From NCBI GenBank assembly GCA_035457725.1, contig DATIBC010000081.1, positions 1 to 56,182 of the forward strand: 56,182 nt of DNA, in the 5' to 3' direction. The translations under genes and the position numbers were made by a program. The stretch's first letter is position 1, and every line of letters begins with the position of its first letter. The stretch is from DATFES01 sp035457725 (GTDB lineage: Bacteria > Pseudomonadota > Alphaproteobacteria > CACIAM-22H2). The notes below the pieces were generated by a model that was given only the letters and a program-made list of their open reading frames with translations, had not been told where the DNA came from and made no database searches. Below, in pieces: positions 26,071-34,769 of this stretch.

Positions 26071-27348
26071 TCACGCCAACGCCTGATCAAGATCGGCGAT
26101 GAGATCGGCGGAATTCTCGATGCCGACGGAGATACGGATTAAAGCGTCGCTGAGCCCGATTTCTTCGCGCAGTTCGCGCGCGACGCCGGAATGCGTCGTT
26201 GAAGCGGGATGCGAAATTAGCGTCTCAGTGCCGCCCAGACTGACCGCGAGCTTCATGATTTGCAGCCGGTCCAGCAGCGCGAATGCCTCACGTTCGCCGC
26301 CCTCGACCTCGAAGGAGAACGTCGATCCGGGCGCCGAGCATTGGCGATCGAAGACCGGCTTGCGCGGGTCAGCGGTGTCGAGACTTCCCAAATAGTGAAC
26401 GGCGCGGATCTTGCGGTGACGGTCGAGATACTCGGCGACAAGTCGCGCGTTGTCGTTGGCGCGCTCGGTTCGGACCGCCAGCGTCTCGAGCGATCGCAGC
26501 AACATCCAGCACGAGTGAGGGTCGAGCTGCGTCCCCAGCGCGCCGCGCAGAAGGATAATCTTGCGGATCAGTTCATCCGAGCCGCTGACCCCGCCGGCGA
26601 CCAGGTCGCTGTGGCCGCCGGCGTACTTGGTCAACGAATAAATCGCTAAGTCCGCACCGTGCTGGAGCGGTTTCTGATAAAGCGGTCCGAGCATCGTATT
26701 GTCGACCGCGATCGGCGGTCGATACCCCTGTCGCCGTCCGACGTCGTCGGCGATCTCAGCGACCGCCCGCAAATCGACGAGGCCGTTGGTCGGATTGGCC
26801 GGCGTTTCAAGCATGATGAGGCCGATGCGCCCCTTCGCCATCGCTTCGGCGGCCGCCGCGGCGATCTTCGCCCCATCGATCCCATCGCCGAAGCCGGCCG
26901 ATGCCACGCCGAATGCAGCAAGTTGGTTTCGGATCAGGGTCTCGGTGCCTCCATAGAGCGGTCGGCTGTGCAGAATCGCGTCGCCCGGACGCAAGAAGGC
27001 GAGCATCACGGTAGCGATTGCCGCCATGCCGCTGGCGAAGACCGCGGCGTGCTCCGCGTCGTCCCAGATCGCCAGACGGTCCTCGAGGATCTCGAAATTC
27101 GGATTGTTGAACCGCGAATAGACTAGGCCGGCGCGCTCGCCTTCACGGGGCGCCCGACGCCCAGCGGTGAGATCGAAGAAGTCCTTGCCCTGCTGGGCGC
27201 TTTCGAAGACGAAAGTGGAGGTAAGGAAGATCGGCGGTTTAAGCGCGCCTTCGGAGAGGGCGGGCGAGTATCCGTAACCCATCATCAGCGTCTCGGGACG
27301 AAGTCGATGGCCGTCGACCGTCCGGCTGCGATAATTCGACGTCTTCAT
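26071..27348 (-). CDS. Cys/Met-metabolism PLP-dependent enzyme (cystathionine gamma-synthase/lyase family)
   Basis: A 425-residue fold-type I PLP enzyme. The Schiff-base lysine is Lys241 in SLTKYAGGHSD, the PLP-pyridine Asp is Asp216 in AVDNTM, and YSRFNNPN (~77-84) and PGSTFSFEVEGG are family hallmarks. Members cleave or form C-S bonds in cystathionine, methionine or O-acyl-homoserine. At the position of the Cys typical of methionine gamma-lyase the sequence is LYGGTE (Gly), so a lyase acting on methionine is less likely. Start: ATG 27348 with AAGGAG (27355-27360) six bases upstream. A nitroreductase gene precedes it by 40 bp. Confidence 0.88.
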   Translation of the reverse strand: MKTSNYRSRTVDGHRLRPETLMMGYGYSPALSEGALKPPIFLTSTFVFESAQQGKDFFDLTAGRRAPREGERAGLVYSRFNNPNFEILEDRLAIWDDAEHAAVFASGMAAIATVMLAFLRPGDAILHSRPLYGGTETLIRNQLAAFGVASAGFGDGIDGAKIAAAAAEAMAKGRIGLIMLETPANPTNGLVDLRAVAEIADDVGRRQGYRPPIAVDNTMLGPLYQKPLQHGADLAIYSLTKYAGGHSDLVAGGVSGSDELIRKIILLRGALGTQLDPHSCWMLLRSLETLAVRTERANDNARLVAEYLDRHRKIRAVHYLGSLDTADPRKPVFDRQCSAPGSTFSFEVEGGEREAFALLDRLQIMKLAVSLGGTETLISHPASTTHSGVARELREEIGLSDALIRISVGIENSADLIADLDQALA

Positions 27349-27366
27349 GGATTGCTCCTTGGTTTT

Positions 27367-27380
27367 CGGCGCATGCGCCG
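27367..27380. repeat. 14-bp perfect palindrome between nitroreductase and PLP-enzyme genes
   Basis: CGGCGCATGCGCCG is self-complementary and lies in the 40-bp gap of a co-directional gene pair. It could form a small mRNA hairpin or a protein site; there is no T-run, so it is not a classical terminator. Confidence 0.5.
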
Positions 27381-27388
27381 GCGTGCCC

Positions 27389-28237
27389 TCAATCCAGCTT
27401 GAACCCTTTTTCGCGCACGAATCGCCCGAACTCGGTCCGCTGCGGAATCGAGTATTGCCGCGCCTTGTCTTCGGACCAGCCGTAATCGGGCGTCGCGCCG
27501 AACTGCTCGACGAGACGTGGGCGTAAATAAGGCTGAATGGCGCGACGACGAGTATCGTAGGCATCGACTAGCTCCCGCGCCCGCGCATCGTCGAATGTTT
27601 CGTCATGCACCGTCGCCGCGAGCGGCAGGCGCGGGCTAAGCGCGCCGGCGTCCGCCGGCCAGCCGGCCAGCAGCCCCGCCACGGGAACGACATAATCGGG
27701 CAGCGCCAGCAACTCGCTCACCGCGAACGGATGGTTGCGGATCTGGCTGATCGGACAGCATCCGAGTCCGACCGCTTCGGCGGCGGCGACGAGCCAGGCC
27801 AAGACGATCGCCGCATCGACACAGGCGTTGAAGAACGCATCGAGGTGGTCGTTGGCGAAGCGTCGGCCGCGCCAATCGTGCAACTGACGTTGCCGCCGAT
27901 TGTTGCCGCAAACGACGAGAAAGACTGGCGCATCGTACATCCATTGGTCGCCGCCGGAGAGTTCGACCAACCGGCGTCGCCTCGTCGGCTCGGAAACAAT
28001 CACGATATCGCGCTGCTGAAGATCGCTCTTCGTCGGCGCCGAAAGCGCGATCGCGCAAAGAAGCCTGACGAGGTAGAGATCGACGGGGCGCGAGTCATAG
28101 CGGCGAATGACGCGGTGATCGGCGAGCCCCGTCAGCGCCGCGACGCTCGATTGAGGCGCGGCCTCTGCTATGCGCTCCGCATCGCCGAAGCGCATGTGTA
28201 GCGTCTTTTGGAGATGCGCGCGCTGACCGATCGTCAT
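27389..28237 (-). CDS. Nitroreductase family flavoprotein (NfsA/FRP-like)
   Basis: About 282 residues. RVIRRYDSRPVD and ALSAPTKSDLQQRDIVIV (~45-75) form the N-terminal FMN-binding region (usually S-x-R-x-Y and SPTSSN-type), WMYDAPVFLVVCGN is the central strand, and GLGCCPISQIRNHP (~170) with YVVPVAGLLAGWP closes the FMN site as in NfsA/FRP proteins. Members reduce nitroaromatics, quinones or flavins with NAD(P)H. The start is uncertain: ATG 28237, ATG 28195 and an upstream frame to 28303 are all open and none has a strong ribosome site. Upstream of and co-directional with the PLP enzyme. Confidence 0.8.
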   Translation of the reverse strand: MTIGQRAHLQKTLHMRFGDAERIAEAAPQSSVAALTGLADHRVIRRYDSRPVDLYLVRLLCAIALSAPTKSDLQQRDIVIVSEPTRRRRLVELSGGDQWMYDAPVFLVVCGNNRRQRQLHDWRGRRFANDHLDAFFNACVDAAIVLAWLVAAAEAVGLGCCPISQIRNHPFAVSELLALPDYVVPVAGLLAGWPADAGALSPRLPLAATVHDETFDDARARELVDAYDTRRRAIQPYLRPRLVEQFGATPDYGWSEDKARQYSIPQRTEFGRFVREKGFKLD

Positions 28238-28954
28238 GACGGTCACGCCTGCGCCGCGAGTGGTCGCATTTCCATGACGCCCACTCCGGTTGACCCCGGG
28301 CATGCCTTGATTGTGGATTCGAACCGCTCACCACTTTCGCGACGATCCCTGCTCATCGACTTCGCCCTTCTTCGTGATGGTGGATGTCCGCGGTAGTCAG
28401 CCTACCGAATGCCGAAGCGTTGACCAGCCCTGCGGCCGGTCTGCAATATGAATGAAGCGGACCTTACCCGCCGCCTGGGCTGTCTCCTTGCTTGCTGGCT
28501 GCCCCGAGGGTAGGCCCAAGGATACCGCACAACGCATTGAGCTTGGCCGGATATCTAGGCCAGACTGGGCCGTACGGGGCCGACGCCAGCGCTGGCGCCA
28601 TTGGGTGTGATGCTCGTCACTGCGTCCGACGTCGGAATAGGGACAGAAGATGCCGCGCGGCGTCCCGCCAGGTCGGTTGAGCGCCTCGCGACTGAATCAT
28701 GATACGGAAAAATGGCGCGTGTTTCCTGCGGCTGCGACAGCCATGCACTGTTACTACCTCTGTACGGCGCCGCTGGCCGCCTTGGCACGTGCCGATCGGC
28801 CGTGCAGGGGCGATCAAGTTCTAGGCACGCCGCCATTCGCCGGCCGCACCAATACCATCCATCGTCGCGGATCAGCGATGAGCGATCGACAGGTGACGCG
28901 GAACGGGCGCGGTGGTAGACCTGTCGCGTTTTCCAGGGGCATTGGAAAATAATC
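28238..28954. other. Noncoding stretch upstream of the RND efflux operon
   Basis: About 700 bases between the divergent nitroreductase and RND operon. Several short frames exist on both strands but none has a family pattern or convincing start. The stretch contains one perfect 14-bp palindrome (28584-28597). No transcriptional regulator gene of the TetR or LysR type is present. Promoters for both flanking operons must lie here. Confidence 0.5.
28584..28597. repeat. 14-bp perfect palindrome, possible operator
   Basis: CGCCAGCGCTGGCG is self-complementary, about 360 bases before the RND fusion-protein start. Position is compatible with a regulator site, but G+C-rich palindromes occur by chance in such DNA. 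Confidence 0.35.
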
Positions 28955-30172
28955 ATGCGGGCATTCATCTCTCGGCGTTGGCTGGGCTCACGGCGCGGTC
29001 GCAGGAGCGCCGTCCGCCTCGCCACGGTCGCAACGGTTCTGAGCGCCGCGTTTATTGCCGGCTGCGACGATGCTCCCGCGCCGCAGGCTACGCCACCGCC
29101 ACCGCCGGTCACGGTAGCCAAGCCGGTGGTCAAGGACATTATCGAGCTCGACGAGTTTACCGGCCGCTTCGAGGCAATCGCCGCAGTCGATCTACGCGCG
29201 CGCGTCGGCGGCTATCTCCAGTCTGTGCACTTCACTGACGGCGCGATCGTCAAAGAAGGCGATCTCCTGTTTGTGATCGACCCACGCCCATTTCAAGTCG
29301 CGCTCAACCAGGCCGAAGCGGCGTTGAACGCCGTGCGAACGCGCCTCGATCTCGCGCGAATCGAGCTCGATCGCGTCGAGCGATTGACACGAACCGGCGT
29401 CGCGGCCGAACGCACGCTCGACGAGCGACGTCAGCAATTTCAGGCCGCCCAGGCCGAGCTAGCGGGCGCCCGCGCCGCAATCGACCAAGCGAAGCTCGAT
29501 TTGAGCTTCAGCGAGATTCGCGCGCCGATCGCCGGCCGAATCGGCCGCAAGCTCGTCTCCGAGGGCAACCTGGTATCGGCGAACGACACGTTGTTGACGA
29601 CGATTGTCGCGCTCGACCCGATCCATTTTTATTTCGACGTCGATGAGCGATCCTATCTCGCTTACTTACGTATGTCGCGCGAAGGTACGCGCCCGCTGGG
29701 TCGGACCGACGGCTACGATGTTTCGGTCATCCTGACCGACGAACAATCGCCTTCACGCCAAGGGCGCGTCGACTTCGTCGACAACCGGCTCGATCCGGCG
29801 ACCGGAACGATGCGTGGCCGCGCCGTGTTCGATAACTTCGATTATTTCCTGACCCCGGGCATGTTCGGGCGTCTCGCCATTCCCGGAAGCCCACTTTACA
29901 AGGCGGTACTTGTTCCCGACGAAGCGATAGTCGCCGACCTCGAGCGGCGGTTTGTCTATGTCGTGGCCGCCGATGGGACGGTGAGCCAGCGAATTATTCG
30001 GCCCGGTCCGCGCCACGATGGATATCGCATCGTCCGCAGAGGCTTGACGGGCGACGAAACGATCATCGTCTCCGGCGTTCAGCGCGCGCGCTTCAGCGGC
30101 AAGGTGACGGCCAAGCCGATCACTTTGCCGCCGACGCGCGAAGGTTCGCAAGCGACGACAGCGCCGAACTGA
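28955..30172 (+). CDS. RND efflux periplasmic adaptor (membrane fusion protein), lipoprotein
   Basis: A 405-residue HlyD/AcrA-type adaptor. Residues 1-36 are an arginine-rich N-region plus hydrophobic core, ending at lipobox FIAGC with the acylated Cys37. A proline-rich linker (PPPPP) follows. DLRARVGGYLQSVHFTDGAI is the first lipoyl half and SEIRAPIAGRIGRKLVSEGN the second; between them (~130-185) lies a helical hairpin of Arg/Glu/Gln heptads. The beta-barrel contains DPATGTMRGRAVFDN. It bridges the pump at 30180, 7 bp downstream, to an outer-membrane channel that is not encoded here. Confidence 0.93.
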   Translation: MRAFISRRWLGSRRGRRSAVRLATVATVLSAAFIAGCDDAPAPQATPPPPPVTVAKPVVKDIIELDEFTGRFEAIAAVDLRARVGGYLQSVHFTDGAIVKEGDLLFVIDPRPFQVALNQAEAALNAVRTRLDLARIELDRVERLTRTGVAAERTLDERRQQFQAAQAELAGARAAIDQAKLDLSFSEIRAPIAGRIGRKLVSEGNLVSANDTLLTTIVALDPIHFYFDVDERSYLAYLRMSREGTRPLGRTDGYDVSVILTDEQSPSRQGRVDFVDNRLDPATGTMRGRAVFDNFDYFLTPGMFGRLAIPGSPLYKAVLVPDEAIVADLERRFVYVVAADGTVSQRIIRPGPRHDGYRIVRRGLTGDETIIVSGVQRARFSGKVTAKPITLPPTREGSQATTAPN

Positions 30173-30179
30173 TCGAACC

Positions 30180-33100
30180 ATGCGTTTCGCCCATTTTTTC
30201 GTCGATCGGCCGATTTTCGCCTCGGTTCTATCGATCGTCACCGTCATCGTTGGCGCCATAGCCTTCACCGCGCTGCCGGTCTCCGAATATCCAGAAATCG
30301 CACCGCCGAACATCGTCGTCCGCGCCTCCTACCCGGGCGCGAACGCGGAGACCGTCGCCGCTACGGTCGCCACCCCGCTCGAGCAGGAGATCAACGGCGT
30401 CGAGGACATGCTCTACATGTCTTCGTACTCGACAAGCGACGGGGCGATGCAACTCACGGTAACCTTTCGCGCCGGCACGGATCTCGATATCGCGCAAGTT
30501 CTGGTCCAGAACCGGGTTGCCATCGCCACGCCGCGCCTGCCCGAGGAGGTACGCCGTCTGGGCGTGACCACCCGCAAGAGCTCACCCGATCTGATGATGG
30601 TCGTGCATATGCTCTCCCCCGACCAGACGCACGATCAGCTTTATATCTCGAACTATGCGCAGCTTCGTGTACGCGATACCTTGCTGCGCCTCGACGGCGT
30701 GGGCGACATCATCATCTTCGGCGCGCGCGAGTTCTCGCTACGCGTCTGGCTCGATCCCGAAAAGCTCGCCAGCTACGGCCTCGCCGGCGGCGACATCGTA
30801 CGCGCCCTCCAAGAGCAAAACGTGCAGGTCTCAGGAGGCGCGCTCGGCCAGGAGCCGGCGCCGGCCGATAATCTCCTCCAGCTCGTCGTCACGACGCAGG
30901 GCCGGTTCGAGGATATCCGGCAATTCCGCGACGTGATCGTTCGCGCCACCGCCGACGGCCGTCTCATTCGCGTTCAAGACGTGGCGCGGGTCGAGTTTGG
31001 CGCGCGCGAGTACGTGACAAACAGCTATCTCAATGGAAAGCCGGCGGTCGCCCTCGCCATCTTTCAGCGCCCCGGGACCAACGCGCTTCAGGCAGCCGCC
31101 GACATCATCGCGCGGATGGAGCAACTCAAGCGCGATTTCCCGGATGGTATCGACTATCAAATCGTCTACAACCCCACTGAATTCATCGCCCAGTCGGTGA
31201 ACGAGGTATACATCACGCTGTTCGAGGCGATCCTGCTCGTCGCGCTCGTTGTCGTCGTCTTTCTTCAAAACTGGCGCGCCTCGCTCATCCCGATCCTGGC
31301 GATCCCGGTATCGCTCGTCGGCACATTCGCCGTCATGGCGGCGCTCGGGTTCACGCTCAATGTCCTGACGCTTTTCGGCCTGGTGCTGGCGATCGGGATT
31401 GTCGTCGACGACGCAATCGTCGTCGTCGAGAACGTCGAACGCAATATCGCCGACGGCATGTCCCCGCGCGACGCCGCCCACGAAACGATCGACGAGGTCG
31501 GTACCGCGGTCGTCGCCATCGCCGTGGTGCTGTCCGCGGTGTTCATTCCGACCGCGTTCATCCCGGGTATCTCCGGACAGTTCTATCGCCAATTCGCGTT
31601 GACGATCGCCACCGCCACGATCCTGTCGGCGATCAATTCGCTGACGCTTTCGCCAGCACTGTGCGCACTTCTACTTCGCCGCCACGATGCGGGCCACGCG
31701 CCGCGTTTGGCGATTTTGCGGTTCGGCCGGTGGTTGAGCGATCGCTTCAATGGCGGCTTCGACCGGATGAGCCGCGGCTACGGCGGGGCGGTCGGCTGGG
31801 TGGGGCGCCGCAAGGCGTTCATGCTGGTGGTCTACGCCGGGCTTGCCGCGCTGACGGTTCTCACCTTTCAGCGCGTCCCAGGCGGTTTCATTCCGCAACT
31901 CGATCGCGGCTACGGTATCGTCGTCATTCAGTTGCCCGAGGGCGCGTCGCTCGCGCGCACCGACGCCGTGGTGCGTCGCGCCTCGGATATCGCGCTTGCC
32001 ACGCCCGGCATCCGCAACGCCGTCGCATTTGCCGGCTTCTCGGGCGCCACGTTCACAAACGCGCCCAACGCCGCGGTCGTGTTCGTCGCCTTTCGGCCGT
32101 TCGCCGAGCGTGTCGAGCTAGGTCTTTCGGCTGGCGCGATTATCGGCCAACTCTTCGGCCGGCTGCAGGCGATCGACGAGGCTTTCATCATTGCGATTCC
32201 GCCGCCGCCGGTCCCCGGTATCGGCAACGCCGGAGGATTCAAGCTGCAGGTGCAGAACCGAACCGGCGACGATGTTGGTTCGGTGATGGCCGCGGCTTAT
32301 CGGATCATCGGCCAGGCGCGGCAGACTCCCGGCCTGCAGGGCGTCTTCACGACGTTCAGCGCCAGCTCGCCGCAGGTCTTCCTCGAGATCGACCGCACCA
32401 AGGCGCAAATGCTCAACGTGCCGATCGCCAACATCTTCGAAACGCTGCAAGTCAATCTCGGCTCGGCCTACGTCAACGATTTCAACGCGTTTGGCCGCGT
32501 CTACCAAGTGCGGGTCCAGGCCGACCAGAATTTCCGCGTCGAACGCGAGGATATTCAGCGCCTGAAGGTCCGCAGCGCCGCCGGCGCGCTCGTCCCGCTC
32601 GGGACGCTGGTCAATATCGTCGACCGTGCCGGCCCCGATCTCGTCCAGCGATACAACACCTATGTTTCGGTGCCGGTTCAGGGGAACGCCGCGCGTGGGA
32701 CGTCTTCGGCCGAGGCGCTCTCGGCGATGGAGCGATTGGCCGGCGACTTGCCGCCTGGCATCGGGTTCGAATGGACCGAGCTGGCATTGCAGGAAAAGCT
32801 CGTCGGCAACACCGCCGTCTATATCTTCTCCCTCGCCGTGGTGTTCGTATTTCTTACCTTGGCAGCGCAGTACGAAAGCTGGATCCTGCCGCTGTCGATC
32901 ATGCTCATCGTGCCGATGTGCGTACTCGCCGCGCTGATCGGCGTTTCGTTGCGTGGCCTAGACAAGGACATTCTTGTCCAAATCGGCCTCGTCGTGCTGA
33001 TCGGGCTCGCCGCCAAGAACGCCATCCTGATCGTCGAATTCGCCCGCCGAATCGAAGCGGAAGACAAGACGCCGCTAGCCGCTGTCGTCGAAGCCTGTCG

Positions 33101-33362
33101 GTTGCGGCTGCGTCCGATCCTGATGACTGCGCTCGCCTTCATCCTCGGCGTTTTGCCGTTGGTCATCGCCACCGGACCAGGCGCCGAGATGCGACAGTCG
33201 CTCGGCACCGCGGTCTTCGCTGGCATGCTCGGCGTCACAGTCATCGGGTTGTTTTTCACGCCCGTATTCTATGTCGCCCTGCGGGCCCTCGCCCGGCAGC
33301 GCATGCGCCGGCGGTCCAACGCGGTCTTGCCGCCCGTCCCGCATCCCGAGACATCCGACTAG
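30180..33362 (+). CDS. RND-type multidrug efflux pump, HAE1 family (AcrB/MexF-like)
   Basis: A 1060-residue inner-membrane proton-drug antiporter with the standard FFVDRPIFASVLSIVTVIVG N-terminus. The TM4 proton relay is present as GIVVDDAIVVVENVER (~405-420) with two Asp, and its partner Lys in GLAAKNAILIVEFARR (~945-960). Two large periplasmic loops follow TM1 and TM7. MexF/AcrB relatives export hydrophobic drugs, dyes and organic acids or solvents; specificity is unknown. Full length, no frameshift. Directly follows its adaptor; no TolC/OprM gene follows, so the outer-membrane channel must come from another locus. Confidence 0.95.
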   Translation: MRFAHFFVDRPIFASVLSIVTVIVGAIAFTALPVSEYPEIAPPNIVVRASYPGANAETVAATVATPLEQEINGVEDMLYMSSYSTSDGAMQLTVTFRAGTDLDIAQVLVQNRVAIATPRLPEEVRRLGVTTRKSSPDLMMVVHMLSPDQTHDQLYISNYAQLRVRDTLLRLDGVGDIIIFGAREFSLRVWLDPEKLASYGLAGGDIVRALQEQNVQVSGGALGQEPAPADNLLQLVVTTQGRFEDIRQFRDVIVRATADGRLIRVQDVARVEFGAREYVTNSYLNGKPAVALAIFQRPGTNALQAAADIIARMEQLKRDFPDGIDYQIVYNPTEFIAQSVNEVYITLFEAILLVALVVVVFLQNWRASLIPILAIPVSLVGTFAVMAALGFTLNVLTLFGLVLAIGIVVDDAIVVVENVERNIADGMSPRDAAHETIDEVGTAVVAIAVVLSAVFIPTAFIPGISGQFYRQFALTIATATILSAINSLTLSPALCALLLRRHDAGHAPRLAILRFGRWLSDRFNGGFDRMSRGYGGAVGWVGRRKAFMLVVYAGLAALTVLTFQRVPGGFIPQLDRGYGIVVIQLPEGASLARTDAVVRRASDIALATPGIRNAVAFAGFSGATFTNAPNAAVVFVAFRPFAERVELGLSAGAIIGQLFGRLQAIDEAFIIAIPPPPVPGIGNAGGFKLQVQNRTGDDVGSVMAAAYRIIGQARQTPGLQGVFTTFSASSPQVFLEIDRTKAQMLNVPIANIFETLQVNLGSAYVNDFNAFGRVYQVRVQADQNFRVEREDIQRLKVRSAAGALVPLGTLVNIVDRAGPDLVQRYNTYVSVPVQGNAARGTSSAEALSAMERLAGDLPPGIGFEWTELALQEKLVGNTAVYIFSLAVVFVFLTLAAQYESWILPLSIMLIVPMCVLAALIGVSLRGLDKDILVQIGLVVLIGLAAKNAILIVEFARRIEAEDKTPLAAVVEACRLRLRPILMTALAFILGVLPLVIATGPGAEMRQSLGTAVFAGMLGVTVIGLFFTPVFYVALRALARQRMRRRSNAVLPPVPHPETSD

Positions 33363-33375
33363 CGCGCTGCACCGC

Positions 33376-33395
33376 AAGCGCAGTAACCGCTTTTT
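33376..33395 (+). terminator. Weak Rho-independent terminator after the RND pump gene
   Basis: AAGCG (33376-33380) pairs with CGCTT (33388-33392) around a 7-base loop, followed by further T residues to 33395. The 5-bp stem is short, so this is a tentative call. Confidence 0.3.
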
Positions 33396-33565
33396 CGAAT
33401 GCAGGGTCGGGATCGGCGGCCAAACGTTTAACGTGTACTTGGCGTTGATTCGGGCGGACGACCGCCGACTTCAATGGTTAATTAATACAGTTGCGAAAGA
33501 ATGAACGGTTGCGACGCGAATCGGTTTACGGTCGACTACGCTCGCTGGGTTAACGACGAGTCGCC

Positions 33566-34690
33566 ATGCGCATACTCACGCTTTGCTATGAGTTCCCACC
33601 GATCGGCGGCGGCGGTTCCAAGGTCGTTTTCGGCCTGTCGAAGGAGCTGTCGCGTCTGGGGCACAAAATTGACGTGGTAACGATGGGGTTCGGCGACCTG
33701 CCGCCCCATGAACGGATCGACAACATCGATATTTATCGCCTGGGCCGGTTCCGCAAGCGTCAACACATGTGCGGTACGCTCGAGATGGTTCGTCACGACT
33801 TCGCCGCCGCGCCCTTCGTATTGGATCTCATTCGGCGGAATAACTACCACCTCAATCACACCCATTTCATTTTTCCCGACGGGTTAACCGCATTGATCGC
33901 CCGGAAGTTGACCGGGCTTCCTTACATCATCACCGCGCACGGATCGGATGTGCCGAAGTACAATCCCGATCGATTCAAGGTCCAGCACAAGCTGTTGGCG
34001 CCGGCATGGAAGGCGGTGGTCAACGGTTCGGCTCGGGTGGTGTGCCCAAGCAACCACCTATGCAGCTTGCTTAACGCGCGCCGTCACCGCGCGAGAACCA
34101 GCATCATCCCGAACGCGCTTGACCCGGGCAAATTCCGCCACGACCGCGCAAAGCAGAACCGCGTGCTCATGGTGACGCGGATGTTTCCTAGAAAAGGGGT
34201 GCAGAAGTTCCTTTCCGCGATCAAGGATACGGGAATTTCCATCGAGGCGGATATCGTCGGTGATGGGCCTTATCTCGAGGCATTGCGTCGAATGGCAGCG
34301 GAGACCAATGCCAAAGCTCGATTCTGGGGCTGGCTCGACAACGATTCCGCCGAGCTCCGCGAGCTGTACGAGACGTCTGGAATTTTTGTCTTCCTGTCGG
34401 AGAGCGAGAATTTCCCCATCAATCTCCTCGAAGCGATGGCGGCAGGGATGGCGATCGTGACGAGCGCAGGCTCGGGGTGTAGCGAGGTGGTCGGCGATGC
34501 TGCGCTGAAGGTAAGCCCGGACTCGCCGACCGAGATCGGAGACGCGCTGCGCAGGCTGATCACCGATACCGACTTCGCTAGAAGCTTGGGGGCCGAGGCG
34601 CGGCGGCGCTTCGACTGCTACTTCACCTGGCCCGCCGTCGCCAAGCGATACGATGGGCTCTATAAGGAGATCGCGCCCGGAGCAGCCTGA
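33566..34690 (+). CDS. Glycosyltransferase family 4 protein
   Basis: A 374-residue GT-B glycosyltransferase. The N-terminal acceptor domain has ILTLCYEFPPIGGGGSKVVF (residues 3-22) with the Gly-rich loop, and PYIITAHGSDVPKYNPD (~118-134). The C-terminal donor domain starts MVTRMFPRKGVQKFLSAI and contains SESENFPINLLEAMAAG (~270-286), the two-glutamate E-x7-E motif of GT4 retaining enzymes. It would add a nucleotide-sugar residue to a lipid-linked glycan at the cytoplasmic face. It opens the surface-polysaccharide region but is convergent with the following minus-strand block. Confidence 0.92.
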   Translation: MRILTLCYEFPPIGGGGSKVVFGLSKELSRLGHKIDVVTMGFGDLPPHERIDNIDIYRLGRFRKRQHMCGTLEMVRHDFAAAPFVLDLIRRNNYHLNHTHFIFPDGLTALIARKLTGLPYIITAHGSDVPKYNPDRFKVQHKLLAPAWKAVVNGSARVVCPSNHLCSLLNARRHRARTSIIPNALDPGKFRHDRAKQNRVLMVTRMFPRKGVQKFLSAIKDTGISIEADIVGDGPYLEALRRMAAETNAKARFWGWLDNDSAELRELYETSGIFVFLSESENFPINLLEAMAAGMAIVTSAGSGCSEVVGDAALKVSPDSPTEIGDALRRLITDTDFARSLGAEARRRFDCYFTWPAVAKRYDGLYKEIAPGAA

Positions 34691-34769
34691 GCGTATGACC
34701 CCAAGCCACACGGCACTTGCTCCGGTCGCCCCTAACCTGACGCGCCGATTACCGCGTGGTGGCGCGGCG

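Noticed and set aside
28555..29139. A 194-codon minus-strand frame before and across the RND adaptor start
   Set aside because: It overlaps the well-supported adaptor gene and has low-complexity Arg/Ala-rich sequence without a domain.
31661..33448. A 595-codon plus-strand frame inside the RND pump gene
   Set aside because: It is the +1-type shadow of the 1060-residue pump, rich in Arg and Pro and without domains.
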